From: RGIG3528 sp045629005
GTDB taxonomy: Bacteria; Bacillota; Clostridia; Lachnospirales; Lachnospiraceae
Direction of reading: 5' to 3'
Assembly (NCBI GenBank): GCA_045629005.1
Contig: JAZQQJ010000081.1
Span: forward strand, 124,001-188,000
DNA length: 64,000 bases
Positions 15,949 to 25,620 of the stretch are shown here, piece after piece (position 1 is the stretch's first letter; each line of letters starts with the position of its first letter). The translations under genes and the position numbers were made by a program. Under the pieces are notes generated by a model. The model had not been told where the DNA came from and did not search any database. It saw only the letters and a program-made list of their open reading frames with translations.

Positions 15949-16851
15949 CTAATTTTCGTCCTCATTTTTAAGGACTGTGATAATGAGCACTTCGTCAAGG
16001 TGTTCAAAATCAACTGCAGGAACAAGAACCGCAGCTCTTGTCATATTACTTGAATCTACATAAACATCACGAACATAACCAATAAGTATGCCCTGAAGAA
16101 AACGGTCACTGATGTGAGAAACAACTACTTCTTCACTATCAATTACGGAAGCATTCATTGATATCATTGATACAGGAATGGTTCCCTCGTTTTTAATCTG
16201 GTCCATGCTTCCGCTGACAAAGCATGTATCACCTGATGATGAAAACATTGCCGAAACATTGCTGTTATCATCAATTATCGAACGTACTATGCATGTTTTG
16301 GATCTGACATCCGTAACTATACCGACAAGGCCATTGCCTGCAATGACGTTCATATCAACCTTAATGCCGTCATCACTGCCTTTATCAAGCGTAAAGGTGT
16401 TATACCAGCCGTTGCTTTCCCTTGCAATAATCCTGGCAGCAACCTTAGGAAAATCAGTATATTTTTTATCAAGCTGGTAAAGCTCTCTTAAAGCATCAAG
16501 CTCATATTTATCCTGATTTGTAATCTGAGCCTTAGCAGTGAGCTCTTCAAGACGTGCCTTAAGTTCTGCGTTTTCAGCTCTTAAGTCGTCAATGTCTTCA
16601 AATTTCTGCATACTTTCCGAAATGGAAAGCCCCACATGATTGATGCCCTTTTGCATGGGGGATATTACCTTGTCTATAACGTTTCTTACAGGCCTTACGT
16701 ACTCGGGAAACCTGTACGAAACGAACATTATAACAAGCGAAAGGAAACATAAAACAAATAGAATATGCTTCGGCAGAATATGAATCTGTATAGCCGACTC
16801 TTCTCTTCTACGACGTAGAGCCGCACGCCTTCTGCGTCTTTTACTTCCCAT
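15949..16851 (-). CDS. mreC: Rod shape-determining protein MreC
   Basis: The 300-residue protein begins with a strongly basic cytoplasmic stretch (GSKRRRRRAALRRRREE), one transmembrane helix (about 28-45), a coiled coil (about 75-115), and a paired beta-barrel domain (about 125-285) with ESNGWYNTFTLDKGSDDGI and VNMNVIAGNGLVG-like pieces. MreC forms a scaffold outside the membrane that activates PBP2-RodA. It is 20 nt from mreD and 13 nt after mreB. Confidence 0.93.
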   Translation of the reverse strand: MGSKRRRRRAALRRRREESAIQIHILPKHILFVLCFLSLVIMFVSYRFPEYVRPVRNVIDKVISPMQKGINHVGLSISESMQKFEDIDDLRAENAELKARLEELTAKAQITNQDKYELDALRELYQLDKKYTDFPKVAARIIARESNGWYNTFTLDKGSDDGIKVDMNVIAGNGLVGIVTDVRSKTCIVRSIIDDNSNVSAMFSSSGDTCFVSGSMDQIKNEGTIPVSMISMNASVIDSEEVVVSHISDRFLQGILIGYVRDVYVDSSNMTRAAVLVPAVDFEHLDEVLIITVLKNEDEN

Positions 16852-16863
16852 TTATTTCACCAA

Positions 16864-17889
16864 TTATCCGATACGCGAAATCTGTCCGAAGGAGAATGTA
16901 ACAGCGTTGTATTTGTTACCCTCTTCGATAATAATGCCAAGACCTTTAACGACATTATTTGAAGGATCTTCGCAAATGTTAATGTCAAGCATAGTCTCGG
17001 AAGCAAAGAGCTTGTCGAGCTTTCTGATATTTGCGGAACCACCGGCAATGAAAACACCTGAGTCCATAATATCTGCAGAAAGTTCGGGCGGAGCACTTTC
17101 AAGGAGAGTCTTAACATTATCTACAATCTGGTAAAGGCTTTCGGAAATGGTTTCATGAATAAACTCAGAATCCATTTCAGCATCAACAGGAAGTCCTGTA
17201 AGAACATCCTTACCGCAAATCTTGTAGGTAAGATGATCGGGCTCACAAGCAAAAGCAAGCTGCTTCTTAAGAGTTTCTGCTGTAGCGTTGCCGATGATAA
17301 GATTGTATTTTTTACGAACATTATTGATAATGAGCTCGTCAAATGTATTACCGCCGATGGCAATAAGCTTGCTGGAAACTATGCCGCCGATGGACATAAG
17401 GGAAATTTCCGTTGTGTCGGCACCTATGTCAACTACCATAACACCGGACGCGTCCATAACATTAAGACCTGTTCCGATAGCACTTGCAATAGGCTTCTGG
17501 ACAATGCGGACTTTCTTGGGCTTTGCAATACAGTTGGACGCAAGATCAAAGTATGCTCTCTGTTCAACTTCTGTTATGTCTGTAGGAGTAGCAACGATAA
17601 TCTCGGCACCGGAAATCTTACCGGTCTTTCTTTCAATCTGGAGAAATGCCTCATTTAAAAGAAGAAGCATGTTTTTGATGTCCGAAATTACACCGTTTTT
17701 AACGGGGAATGTAATCGTATAATTGTCGGGTGCTTTTCCAAGCATTTCAAACGCTTCATTACCAATAGCGACAGCCTGTCCCTGGCAAAGAGCTATAAGG
17801 TTCTTCTGATCGAAAATAACGCCTTCGCTTTTCTTATATATTTTGATTGTGCTCGTACCGAAATCGATACCGAATACATTTTTATTCAT
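16864..17889 (-). CDS. mreB: Actin-like cell-shape protein MreB
   Basis: This 341-residue actin/Hsp70-fold ATPase has the phosphate-1 loop FGIDFGTSTIKIY (residues 6-18), a phosphate-2 loop VVDIGADTTEISLM and an adenosine motif FIAGGSANIRKLDKL. MreB forms membrane-bound filaments that guide side-wall synthesis. It is the first gene of the operon, with GGAGG in front of the ATG and a strong promoter. Identity to MreB rather than Mbl or FtsA is supported by the downstream mreC-mreD. Confidence 0.93.
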   Translation of the reverse strand: MNKNVFGIDFGTSTIKIYKKSEGVIFDQKNLIALCQGQAVAIGNEAFEMLGKAPDNYTITFPVKNGVISDIKNMLLLLNEAFLQIERKTGKISGAEIIVATPTDITEVEQRAYFDLASNCIAKPKKVRIVQKPIASAIGTGLNVMDASGVMVVDIGADTTEISLMSIGGIVSSKLIAIGGNTFDELIINNVRKKYNLIIGNATAETLKKQLAFACEPDHLTYKICGKDVLTGLPVDAEMDSEFIHETISESLYQIVDNVKTLLESAPPELSADIMDSGVFIAGGSANIRKLDKLFASETMLDINICEDPSNNVVKGLGIIIEEGNKYNAVTFSFGQISRIG

Positions 17890-17918
17890 AAAAAACCTCC
17901 AACAAAATGAATGGAAAA

Positions 17919-17947
17919 ATTATAACATTCCTGACATGCTATTTCAA
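17919..17947 (-). promoter_or_regulatory. Promoter of the mreB-to-mgsA operon
   Basis: TTGAAA (17942-17947), 17-nt spacer, TATAAT (17919-17924). It is placed 30 nt before mreB. No other convincing promoter is seen until the terminator at 8589, so about 9.3 kb could be one transcript. Confidence 0.8.
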
Positions 17948-17974
17948 CAAAACAAGACAAATTTACCAGCCGGA

Positions 17975-18676
17975 TCAGAAAGAAAAATAACCGTCTCCCT
18001 TTAGGGATATAAAACAGTCGCGACCTATTATGATATGGTCGAGAAGATTGATTCCAAGAAGCTTTCCCGCTTTAAAAACTCTGTCTGTCGTAAGAATATC
18101 ATCCTGGCTCGGTGTAGGATCACCACTTGGATGATTATGCATGAGAATAATGTTCACACCATTAGCCTTAAGTGCAAAAGACATTACCTCACGAGGGTCA
18201 CATATCGAAGAATTTACATTACCGATTGATATGATCTCATCCTTTATGACTCTGTTCTTAACGTCAAGTACAAGAACGTGAAGCTGTTCCTTCGTTTTTC
18301 CGGCAAGCCTTGGTATGTAATATTCCGCAATCTGTGCAGAGGAAGAAAACTTATTACCCCATGGTTTTTTTGTACTTGAAATACGTTTACCGAGTTCGAT
18401 AACACATGAAAGCTGAACCGCTTTAACTTTACCTATACCGGGAATCTTCATAAAATCACCGATACAAAGTGCGGGGAGTGCCGAAAGCCCTTCCTTACCG
18501 CACATTTCAATAAGCTCAAGTGCAATTTCATCAGCACGGAAATCTTTATTGCCCGAGCGGATAAGAACAGTAAGGAGTTCTTTGTCAGAAAGGTTCTCTG
18601 CTCCTGTTTCAAAGCATTTTTCGTACGGTCTTTCGGAAACAGGAAGTTCTTTCATGGTTGCTTTTGTATTGTTCAT
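17975..18676 (-). CDS. radC: RadC-family JAMM protein (JAB1/MPN)
   Basis: The 233-residue protein has an N-terminal helix-hairpin-helix region (about 45-95, IPGIGKVKAVQL) and a C-terminal JAMM/MPN+ domain with the metal motif MHNHPSGDPTPSQDD (H-x-H-x7-S-x2-D). Despite the name, a direct repair function is doubtful; radC is competence-induced in streptococci. It is a single-gene unit between the mreB promoter and the PLP lyase gene, with its own -10 element and a leader that closely resembles that of yraN in this window. Confidence 0.93.
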   Translation of the reverse strand: MNNTKATMKELPVSERPYEKCFETGAENLSDKELLTVLIRSGNKDFRADEIALELIEMCGKEGLSALPALCIGDFMKIPGIGKVKAVQLSCVIELGKRISSTKKPWGNKFSSSAQIAEYYIPRLAGKTKEQLHVLVLDVKNRVIKDEIISIGNVNSSICDPREVMSFALKANGVNIILMHNHPSGDPTPSQDDILTTDRVFKAGKLLGINLLDHIIIGRDCFISLKGDGYFSF

Positions 18677-18731
18677 TTAAAATCCTTTCACCCATTTCTC
18701 CCGAAGTGACAAGGATTCAAGATACATTATA
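18677..18731 (-). promoter_or_regulatory. radC -10 element and leader shared with yraN
   Basis: TATAAT at 18726-18731 has no good -35. The transcript would begin about at GAATCC (18713-18718 on the complement). The leader then contains CTTCGGGAGAAATGGGT, which recurs almost unchanged in front of yraN (35836-35884). An AATCCTT near the 5' end is exactly complementary to AAGGATT, which contains the radC Shine-Dalgarno, so a 7-bp stem could hide the ribosome binding site. Confidence 0.6.
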
Positions 18732-18776
18732 TTTCACAATTAAGGAAAAATAATGAATTTACATAAAAGATGATGA

Positions 18777-20054
18777 TTACAATGCAATCTCACCTGCATC
18801 AATGAGTGCCTGCAAGGACATCATTATGCCGAGCTTGGCATGATACCACGTAAGGCCGCCCTGGAAGTAAACGGCATACGGATAATCAAGAGGGCCATCT
18901 GCGGAAAGTTCGATTGAGGAGCCCTGAACAAACGCTCCGGCAGCCATAATAACGTCGGAATGATACCCCGGCATTGCCCACGGAACCGGTGTAACATAAC
19001 TGTCAACAGGAGCAGCTGCCTGAATGCCTTTGCAGAAGGCAACCATCTTTTCAGGACTTAAAAGCTTTACAGCCTGAATGATGTCATAACGCTCTTCCGT
19101 TGCATTTGGAATGCATTCAAAGCCAAGGCTTTCGTATAAGTTCGCAGCAAAAATCGCACCTTTAACCGCACCGGCCGTAACTGTAGGAGCCATAAACAGT
19201 CCCTGGAAGAAAGGCTGATTCAGACCAAGAGTAGCACCGACTTCTTTACCAAGTCCCGGAGCAGTAAGTCTGAACGCACAGTTCTCAATAAGTTCTTCTT
19301 TACCGCAAATATAGCCGCCGATTGGTGCAAGTCCGCCGCCCGGGTTTTTAATAAGCGATCCTACGCAAAGGTCAGCCCCGACATCGGTAGGCTCAATTGT
19401 TTCAATAAACTCACCGTAGCAGTTATCAACCATGCAAATAACAGATGGCTTTATGCTCTTAATGAATTTGATAAGCTCGCCTATACGTTCAACGGAAAGA
19501 GTCGGTCTCGGGTCATATCCCTTTGAACGCTGAATGGTAACAAGCTTCGTCTTTTCGTTAATGGCTTTCTTAATGCCGTCGAAGTCAAAGCCACCGTCGG
19601 GAAGTAAATCAACCTGGGAATATGTAACACCAAACTCAGCAAGACTGCCCTTCTGCTCTCTTATTCCGATAACACCTTCAAGAGTATCGTAAGGTTTTCC
19701 GACAGGAGAAAGAATTTCGTCCCCCGGACGTACATTTGCTGAAAGAGCAATTGTAAGAGCGTGTGTTCCGCATGTAAGCGAAGGACGTACAAGAGCAGAT
19801 TCTGCATGGAATACATCAGCATATACCGCTTCAAGTGTTTCACGTCCGGCATCGTTGTAGCCATAGCCTGTGGAGGATGCAAAATGTTCGGCGCAAAGCT
19901 TGTTTTTCTGCATTGCCTGAATAACCTTCATCTGATTGTATTCGGCAATTTCATCGATTTTTGCGAATCTTTCCTTAAGCTCGTCAAGAATCTTCTCGGA
20001 CATTTCAAAGACTTTATCGCTTATTCCAAGGTTTTTGTACTGTTCTTTTAACAT
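18777..20054 (-). CDS. Methionine gamma-lyase-family PLP protein (aluminium-resistance type)
   Basis: The 425-residue fold-type I PLP enzyme belongs to the family once named aluminium resistance protein: FASSTGYGYNDAGRETLE near the N-terminus, RPSLTCGTHALTIAL, VTIQRSKGYDPRPTLSV, the substrate/aspartate segment CMVDNCYGEF, and the lysine motif SLIKNPGGG with K236 as the likely Schiff-base residue. Members are predicted to cleave methionine or cystathionine, but the reaction is not well established. The gene overlaps miaA by 7 bases, the common miaA neighbour in Firmicutes (as ynbB in Bacillus). Length is normal. Confidence 0.88.
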   Translation of the reverse strand: MLKEQYKNLGISDKVFEMSEKILDELKERFAKIDEIAEYNQMKVIQAMQKNKLCAEHFASSTGYGYNDAGRETLEAVYADVFHAESALVRPSLTCGTHALTIALSANVRPGDEILSPVGKPYDTLEGVIGIREQKGSLAEFGVTYSQVDLLPDGGFDFDGIKKAINEKTKLVTIQRSKGYDPRPTLSVERIGELIKFIKSIKPSVICMVDNCYGEFIETIEPTDVGADLCVGSLIKNPGGGLAPIGGYICGKEELIENCAFRLTAPGLGKEVGATLGLNQPFFQGLFMAPTVTAGAVKGAIFAANLYESLGFECIPNATEERYDIIQAVKLLSPEKMVAFCKGIQAAAPVDSYVTPVPWAMPGYHSDVIMAAGAFVQGSSIELSADGPLDYPYAVYFQGGLTWYHAKLGIMMSLQALIDAGEIAL

Positions 20055-20995
20055 AATAACTCCTGTTCGGTTTCTTTAACCTGTTTAATCATTTCGCTAA
20101 GAATTTCGTCTTCCGACATTTCAGACTTATCAAGCCATATAACGTCATTTTCACGTTTCAGCCAAGTAATCTGTCTTTTGGCAAAATGTCTTGTTCCTTT
20201 CTTCAAGGTATCGACAGCTTCTTCGAGAGAGCATTCGCCGTCAATAAAAGCGGCAATTTCCTTATATCCAAGCCCTTGCATGGAAACGTAGTCTCTACGT
20301 GCACCGGACTCCATAAGTCCTTTAACCTCATCAACAAGACCTTCTTCGACCATTTCATCGATACGTTTTTCAATACGGTCATAAATAACATCGCGTGTAT
20401 TGGTCAAGGCGAAATACCTGTAAACATAAGGTGATGTCTTTTGACTCTGTTCTTTATTGTGTACGGAAATACACATATGACTCTTTTTATAAAATTCAAG
20501 CGCTCTTATAACACGTTTTATATTGTTTGGATGAATCTTTTCAGCGCTTTCCCTGTCCACTTCCTTAAGCATGTCATGAACATATTCGTTTCCTTTTTCA
20601 TTGGCAAGTGCAGAAAGCTCATTACGGTAAGTCACATCATCATCGTTTTCGGTAAAATCTATGTCATAAAGCAAAGCCTGAATATAAAAGCCTGTCCCTC
20701 CGACAACTATAGGTATATGCCCACGCTTGTTAATCTCTTCAACAAGTGTTTTCGCTTTATCCGCAAAAGTGACAACATTGAATTCATCGGAAGGCTCAAG
20801 AATATCAATCATATGATGCGGTACGCCTTGCATTTCGTCCTTACGGATTTTGGCTGTTCCGATGTCCATACCTTTGTAGACCTGCATGGAATCGGCTGAT
20901 ATTATCTCACCATTTACAGCTTTTGCAAGACTTATCGATATATTTGTTTTTCCGACTGCAGTAGGCCCTGCAATGATTATCAGTCTGTTTCTCAT
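20048..20995 (-). CDS. miaA: tRNA dimethylallyltransferase
   Basis: This 315-residue protein has the P-loop GPTAVGKT (residues 9-16), SADSMQVYKGMDIGTAK and the HHMIDILEP segment of MiaA, then GGTGFYIQALLYDI. It transfers a dimethylallyl group to N6 of A37 in tRNAs reading codons that start with U. It overlaps mutL by 4 bases and the PLP lyase by 7, so it is coupled to both, as in many bacteria where mutL-miaA is an operon. Confidence 0.96.
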   Translation of the reverse strand: MRNRLIIIAGPTAVGKTNISISLAKAVNGEIISADSMQVYKGMDIGTAKIRKDEMQGVPHHMIDILEPSDEFNVVTFADKAKTLVEEINKRGHIPIVVGGTGFYIQALLYDIDFTENDDDVTYRNELSALANEKGNEYVHDMLKEVDRESAEKIHPNNIKRVIRALEFYKKSHMCISVHNKEQSQKTSPYVYRYFALTNTRDVIYDRIEKRIDEMVEEGLVDEVKGLMESGARRDYVSMQGLGYKEIAAFIDGECSLEEAVDTLKKGTRHFAKRQITWLKRENDVIWLDKSEMSEDEILSEMIKQVKETEQELLC

Positions 20996-22938
20996 ACAAT
21001 ACGCTTAAATTTCTTTTCCAATTCGGACTTTGTCATTGATATAGTTGTAGGTCTTCCGTGTGGACAATGATAAGGATCCTCAAGAGTAAACATATCCGCA
21101 ATAAGTCTTTCCGCTTCCTTCTCGGAAATCCGGTTATTACCTTTTACCGCAGCTTTACAGGATATTGTGGCAATCCTTTCAAGAAGGATGTCCGGATTTG
21201 TGCATTCACGTTCACTTAAAATGGCATTCAGAACCTCTTTAAACAAGTCGTCAAGATCGACATCAACAAGTTCAGCAGGTACACCTGTAACTCTGAATTC
21301 ATTTCCTCCGAATTCACTTACCTCAAATCCAAGCTTTTCAAATTTGTCGATGTTATTATTTAATGCTTCGGCTTCTCGAATTGAAAGTGAAAGAATTATA
21401 GGCGGCATAAGTCTCTGGCTTAAAAAATCGGTTCTTTCATGAAGCTTCTTCATTGTTCTTTCAAACAATACCTTCTCATGAGCAGCATGCTGATCGATAA
21501 TGAACAGTGTATTGTCCATCTCAATAATCCAGTATGTTGAGAAAACCTCACCTACTATTCTGAATTCCTTTTTATTTTCTCTGTAAAGATCAAGGGGAAG
21601 TTCTTCCTGTGATGCCTCTGTTATAATCAGCCTATCTTTGGCATGTGGCTGAATAATCGTCGCAGGCACAACATTCTCTTTTACCGTAAAAACATCCTGA
21701 TTTTCTCTGACAAAAGTCTCTTCGGTACGTTTTACAGAAGGCACAGATATTTCAGGTATTTCAGGTATTTCGGGCATTTCAGGTATTTCAGGTACTTCAG
21801 AAGCTTCAGGTGCTTTAGGTGCTTCAGAAACATCTGCTTTCTTTAATTCAAAAGGCTCGGGAATATGTATTCTGTTAAGTTCTTCCTTCTTTTCCTTAAC
21901 GATTTCAGAATGGGCCCTGTCATCACAAGGTTCGGCCTTAACTATCATATTTTTACCGGAAAGAGTGTCCCGGACAGCCTTTAAGCAAAGATTGTAAACC
22001 GCCTCATTATTTGAAAACTTAAGTTCAAGCTTTGAGGGATGAACGTTTACATCAACAAATTCGGTCGGGCAAGTAAGGAAAAGTGCGCAAACAGGAAAAT
22101 TATGACCCATCATATATCCCTTATAGCCGTCTTCCAAAGCGTTCATAATAATCTTTGAGCGGACATAACGCCCGTTTACAAAGGTTCCCTCATATGCTCT
22201 GTTTCCCCTGGAAACATAAGGCTTACAAATAACTCCGCAGAGTTTTAAATCATTCTCATCATCCTTAACATCAAGGGATAATAAAGCTTTTGCGGTATCG
22301 ATTCCGTACAGCTCAAGCATAACATCCTGAAGCTTTCCGTTACCCGATGTATGAAGCACAACCTTTCCCGATGCAATCAGTTTAAAGCTAACCTCGGGAT
22401 GACTTAAAGAAAGTTTTTCGACAAGCTCTGAAATATAGCCTGTTTCTGTAGTAGCCGATTTAAGGAACTTTCTTCTGGCTGGAGTATTATAAAATACATC
22501 CTTAATAAGAAAAGTTGTTCCGTCGGGGCATCCGCATTCTTCAAAAGTAACTTCTTCTCCGCCCTCAATCACATAACGGACACCTGTGAAAGCATCGGGA
22601 GTTTTCGTAATAAGCTCAACCTTTGAAATGGCTGCAATACTTGAAAGAGCTTCACCTCTGAATCCAAGGGATTTGATGGACATAAGGTCCTCAGAAGACT
22701 TTATCTTACTGGTAGCATGGCGGAAAAATGCCGTTCTGACGTCATCTCTTTCAATACCGCTTCCGTTATCGGTAATACGAATAAAGCTGACTCCACCATC
22801 CTTAACTTCGACAGTAACAGCCTTGGCGCCTGCATCAACGGAGTTTTCCACAAGCTCCTTAACAATCGAAGCAGGTCTTTCAACAACTTCACCCGCAGCA
22901 ATCTGGTCTATTGTATTTTTATCGAGAATATTAATCAT
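20992..22938 (-). CDS. mutL: DNA mismatch repair protein MutL, endonuclease type
   Basis: The 648-residue protein has a GHKL ATPase N-terminus (VVERPASIVKELVENSVDAGA, DNGSGI, GFRGEALSSI), a variable linker, and a C-terminal domain with the endonuclease motif DQHAAHEKVLFE (DQHA-x2-E-x4-E) and CPHGRPT. Organisms without MutH use this nicking activity to direct repair. The linker contains a proline-glutamate-isoleucine repeat coded by a 9-bp array. It abuts mutS exactly and overlaps miaA by 4 bases. Confidence 0.96.
   Translation of the reverse strand: MINILDKNTIDQIAAGEVVERPASIVKELVENSVDAGAKAVTVEVKDGGVSFIRITDNGSGIERDDVRTAFFRHATSKIKSSEDLMSIKSLGFRGEALSSIAAISKVELITKTPDAFTGVRYVIEGGEEVTFEECGCPDGTTFLIKDVFYNTPARRKFLKSATTETGYISELVEKLSLSHPEVSFKLIASGKVVLHTSGNGKLQDVMLELYGIDTAKALLSLDVKDDENDLKLCGVICKPYVSRGNRAYEGTFVNGRYVRSKIIMNALEDGYKGYMMGHNFPVCALFLTCPTEFVDVNVHPSKLELKFSNNEAVYNLCLKAVRDTLSGKNMIVKAEPCDDRAHSEIVKEKKEELNRIHIPEPFELKKADVSEAPKAPEASEVPEIPEMPEIPEIPEISVPSVKRTEETFVRENQDVFTVKENVVPATIIQPHAKDRLIITEASQEELPLDLYRENKKEFRIVGEVFSTYWIIEMDNTLFIIDQHAAHEKVLFERTMKKLHERTDFLSQRLMPPIILSLSIREAEALNNNIDKFEKLGFEVSEFGGNEFRVTGVPAELVDVDLDDLFKEVLNAILSERECTNPDILLERIATISCKAAVKGNNRISEKEAERLIADMFTLEDPYHCPHGRPTTISMTKSELEKKFKRIV
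21746..21831 (-). repeat. 9-bp short repeat array in the mutL linker
   Basis: About nine units of a 9-bp repeat of the GGTATTTCA type (plus strand) encode PEI/PEM/SEV/PEA triplets in the interdomain linker. Units are multiples of three, so gain or loss changes linker length without frameshift. Confidence 0.85.
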
Positions 22939-25620
22939 TTATCGAATCTTACCCTGCAATCTGAAAAGTTCGTTCAATGCATCAAGAGGTGTATATGTCT
23001 GTAAATTGATCTTTTTAAGTTCATCAATAACCGGCCTGTATTTTTCAGGTATTGTCTCGGTGTCGTCTACAGGTGTAGACTCTTTCGGTTCTTCAAAAAG
23101 AGATAACTGACCTGCAAAAACAGGATCGCCTTTTTCTTTTTTACGTTTAGCCTGGTTTTCAGAGAAAGAGTCCGAGAATATCTCATCGGTATTGATATCA
23201 TTTTTAACAAGCTCTTCGGATATTTCAGAGGCCCTCTTAAGCACTTCCTCCGGAAGTCCTGCAAGCCTTGCCACCTGGATTCCGTAGCTCTTGTCGGCAC
23301 CGCCTTTGATTATCTTTCTGAGAAAAATAATCCCTTCACCTTGTTCCTTAACCGCTATACAGTAGTTGTTTACTCCGTGAAGCCTTCCTTCGAGCTCGGT
23401 AAGCTCATGATAATGCGTTGCAAACAGTGCTTTTGCACCAAGCTTTTTAGTATCGCATATATGTTCCACAACCGCCCATGCAATCGAAAGGCCATCGTAA
23501 GTACTTGTACCTCTGCCGATTTCATCAAGTATAAGCAGACTGTTTTTCGTAGCATTTTTAAGGATATAACTTACTTCACTCATTTCCACCATAAACGTAG
23601 AACGACCTGAAGCAAGATCATCAGAAGCACCCACACGTGTAAAAATACGGTCAACAATGCCTATATCGGCGCTCTGTGCGGGAACAAACGAACCAATCTG
23701 TGCCATAAGAACTATAAGTGCCGTCTGGCGCATGTATGTTGATTTACCGGCCATATTGGGACCTGTAATTACAGCTACTCTGTGCTCGTTATTATCAAGA
23801 TATGTGTCATTTTCAACAAACATATCATTTTCAAGCATGCCCTCAACAACCGGATGTCTTCCGCCTTTAATACGGATTATGCCATTTTCTGTCATATTCG
23901 GGCGAACATAATTGTTCTTCTGTGAAACCTTTGAAAGAGAACAGATAACATCTGTAAGTGCAATTGCCTTTGCTGTTGTCTGGATTCGAAGTACTTCTGC
24001 AAAAACCTTGTCACGAAGCTCGTCAAAAAGGGCAAATTCAAGAGAAAACAGCTTGTCTTCAGCGCCAAGAATGTCTTCTTCAATCTTTTTAAGCTCTTCC
24101 GTTGTGTATCTTTCGGCATTGGAAAGCGTCTGCTTTCTGATCCAGTTGACAGGAACAAGATCCTTAAAGGAATTAGTAACTTCAAAATAGTAACCGAAAA
24201 CGCGGTTAAACTTTACCTTAAGGTTCTTAATGCCCGTAGCATCACGTTCTTTTGCCTCAAGCTCTGAAAGCCACTTCTTACCGTCTGTCTTGGCAAGTCT
24301 TAATCTGTCAACATCTTCGTTATAGCCTGTTTTAATAATATTGCCTTCCTTAACCTGCAAAGGCGGGTCGTCACTGACGGCAGCGTCGATAAGTGAGCAA
24401 ATGTCCTTAAGCTCATCAATTTCCGAACAGGTTGCTTTCCAAAGCTTTGATTTAAACTCAGAAATAATATTCTTAATGGGCGGCAGCATGGAAAGTGAAC
24501 ACTTAAGTGCAATCATATCCCTGGGGTTTACGGAGCGGTATGACACTTTACTCATAAGTCTCTCAAGATCATAAATGGCATCAAGATACTCCATCATTTC
24601 TTCTCTTAACAGAACATTGTCGTTAAGTTCGGAAACTGCATCAAGACGTTCGTTAATCTCACTTACTTTCAAAAGCGGCTGCTCAATAAAATCCTTGAGC
24701 ATACGTGTACCCATGGAAGTTTTTGTTTTATCAAGCACATAAAGAAGAGAACCCTTCTTCTGCTTTTCACGCATTGTCTCCGTCAGCTCAAGATTACGTC
24801 TTGTAGCCGCATCGATAATCATGAAACGGCCGATTTTATATCTCTCAAGACGAGTGATGTGCTTAAGAGAGTTCATCTGTGTATCAAAAAGATATTTTAA
24901 GCTTGCTCCTGCTGCTATTCTTCCTATAGGGCAATCCCCAAGACCAAGCTCTTCCGGCTCTTTCTCGAAATGCAGCTGAATTGCCTTGTCGCATTCAAAG
25001 TCCTCAAAGTAAATGTCATCAAGTATTGAAATATAAATATCAAGCCTGTTTTTTAAGTCCTCAAGGTCGATACCCGATACAATAGCGGATGCATTGCATA
25101 TTATTTCCTTTGGGCTGAATTTGATAATCTCATCCATACAGTCCGAAAGGCGTGTTACTTCGGTTACAAGGAAATCACCTGTGGAAACGTCTGCTGTAGC
25201 AATACCGAAGCAACCGTCAACATATGTAACACACATAAGGAACTTGTGGCTTCCTTCGTTTTCCTGAACAAGATTCGTTCCCGGAGTAACAATACGTGTA
25301 ACTTCACGTTTAACGAGGCCTTTTGCAAGCTTTGGATCCTCCATCTGATCGCAAATGGCAACCTTATGTCCGTTTTCAACAAGCCTGTTGATGTACTGGT
25401 CAACCGCATGATAAGGCACTCCGCACATCGGAGCTCTTTCTTCAAGGCCGCACTGCTTTCCCGTAAGCGTAAGTTCAAGCTCACGCGAAGCAAGCACCGC
25501 ATCCTCGAAAAACATCTCATAAAAGTCTCCGAGGCGGTAAAGAAGGATACAATCGGGGTGTTCCCGTTTTGTTTCCATATATTTTTCCATCATTGGCGAT
25601 AATTCGCTCATTTTTCCCAC
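22939..25620 (-). CDS. mutS: DNA mismatch recognition protein MutS
   Basis: This 893-residue MutS has the N-terminal mismatch-binding domain with the GDFYEMF phenylalanine motif (RLGDFYEMFFEDA, residues 26-38), core and clamp domains, and an ABC-type ATPase with Walker A TGPNMAGKSTYMRQ (about residue 620) and LILDEIGRGTSTYDG. The C-terminus ends in a short tetramerisation-like region (QTYTPLDALNELFRLQ). It binds mispairs after replication. Its start overlaps the membrane MutS homologue by 13 bases, and its end abuts mutL. Confidence 0.97.
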   Translation of the reverse strand: MGKMSELSPMMEKYMETKREHPDCILLYRLGDFYEMFFEDAVLASRELELTLTGKQCGLEERAPMCGVPYHAVDQYINRLVENGHKVAICDQMEDPKLAKGLVKREVTRIVTPGTNLVQENEGSHKFLMCVTYVDGCFGIATADVSTGDFLVTEVTRLSDCMDEIIKFSPKEIICNASAIVSGIDLEDLKNRLDIYISILDDIYFEDFECDKAIQLHFEKEPEELGLGDCPIGRIAAGASLKYLFDTQMNSLKHITRLERYKIGRFMIIDAATRRNLELTETMREKQKKGSLLYVLDKTKTSMGTRMLKDFIEQPLLKVSEINERLDAVSELNDNVLLREEMMEYLDAIYDLERLMSKVSYRSVNPRDMIALKCSLSMLPPIKNIISEFKSKLWKATCSEIDELKDICSLIDAAVSDDPPLQVKEGNIIKTGYNEDVDRLRLAKTDGKKWLSELEAKERDATGIKNLKVKFNRVFGYYFEVTNSFKDLVPVNWIRKQTLSNAERYTTEELKKIEEDILGAEDKLFSLEFALFDELRDKVFAEVLRIQTTAKAIALTDVICSLSKVSQKNNYVRPNMTENGIIRIKGGRHPVVEGMLENDMFVENDTYLDNNEHRVAVITGPNMAGKSTYMRQTALIVLMAQIGSFVPAQSADIGIVDRIFTRVGASDDLASGRSTFMVEMSEVSYILKNATKNSLLILDEIGRGTSTYDGLSIAWAVVEHICDTKKLGAKALFATHYHELTELEGRLHGVNNYCIAVKEQGEGIIFLRKIIKGGADKSYGIQVARLAGLPEEVLKRASEISEELVKNDINTDEIFSDSFSENQAKRKKEKGDPVFAGQLSLFEEPKESTPVDDTETIPEKYRPVIDELKKINLQTYTPLDALNELFRLQGKIR

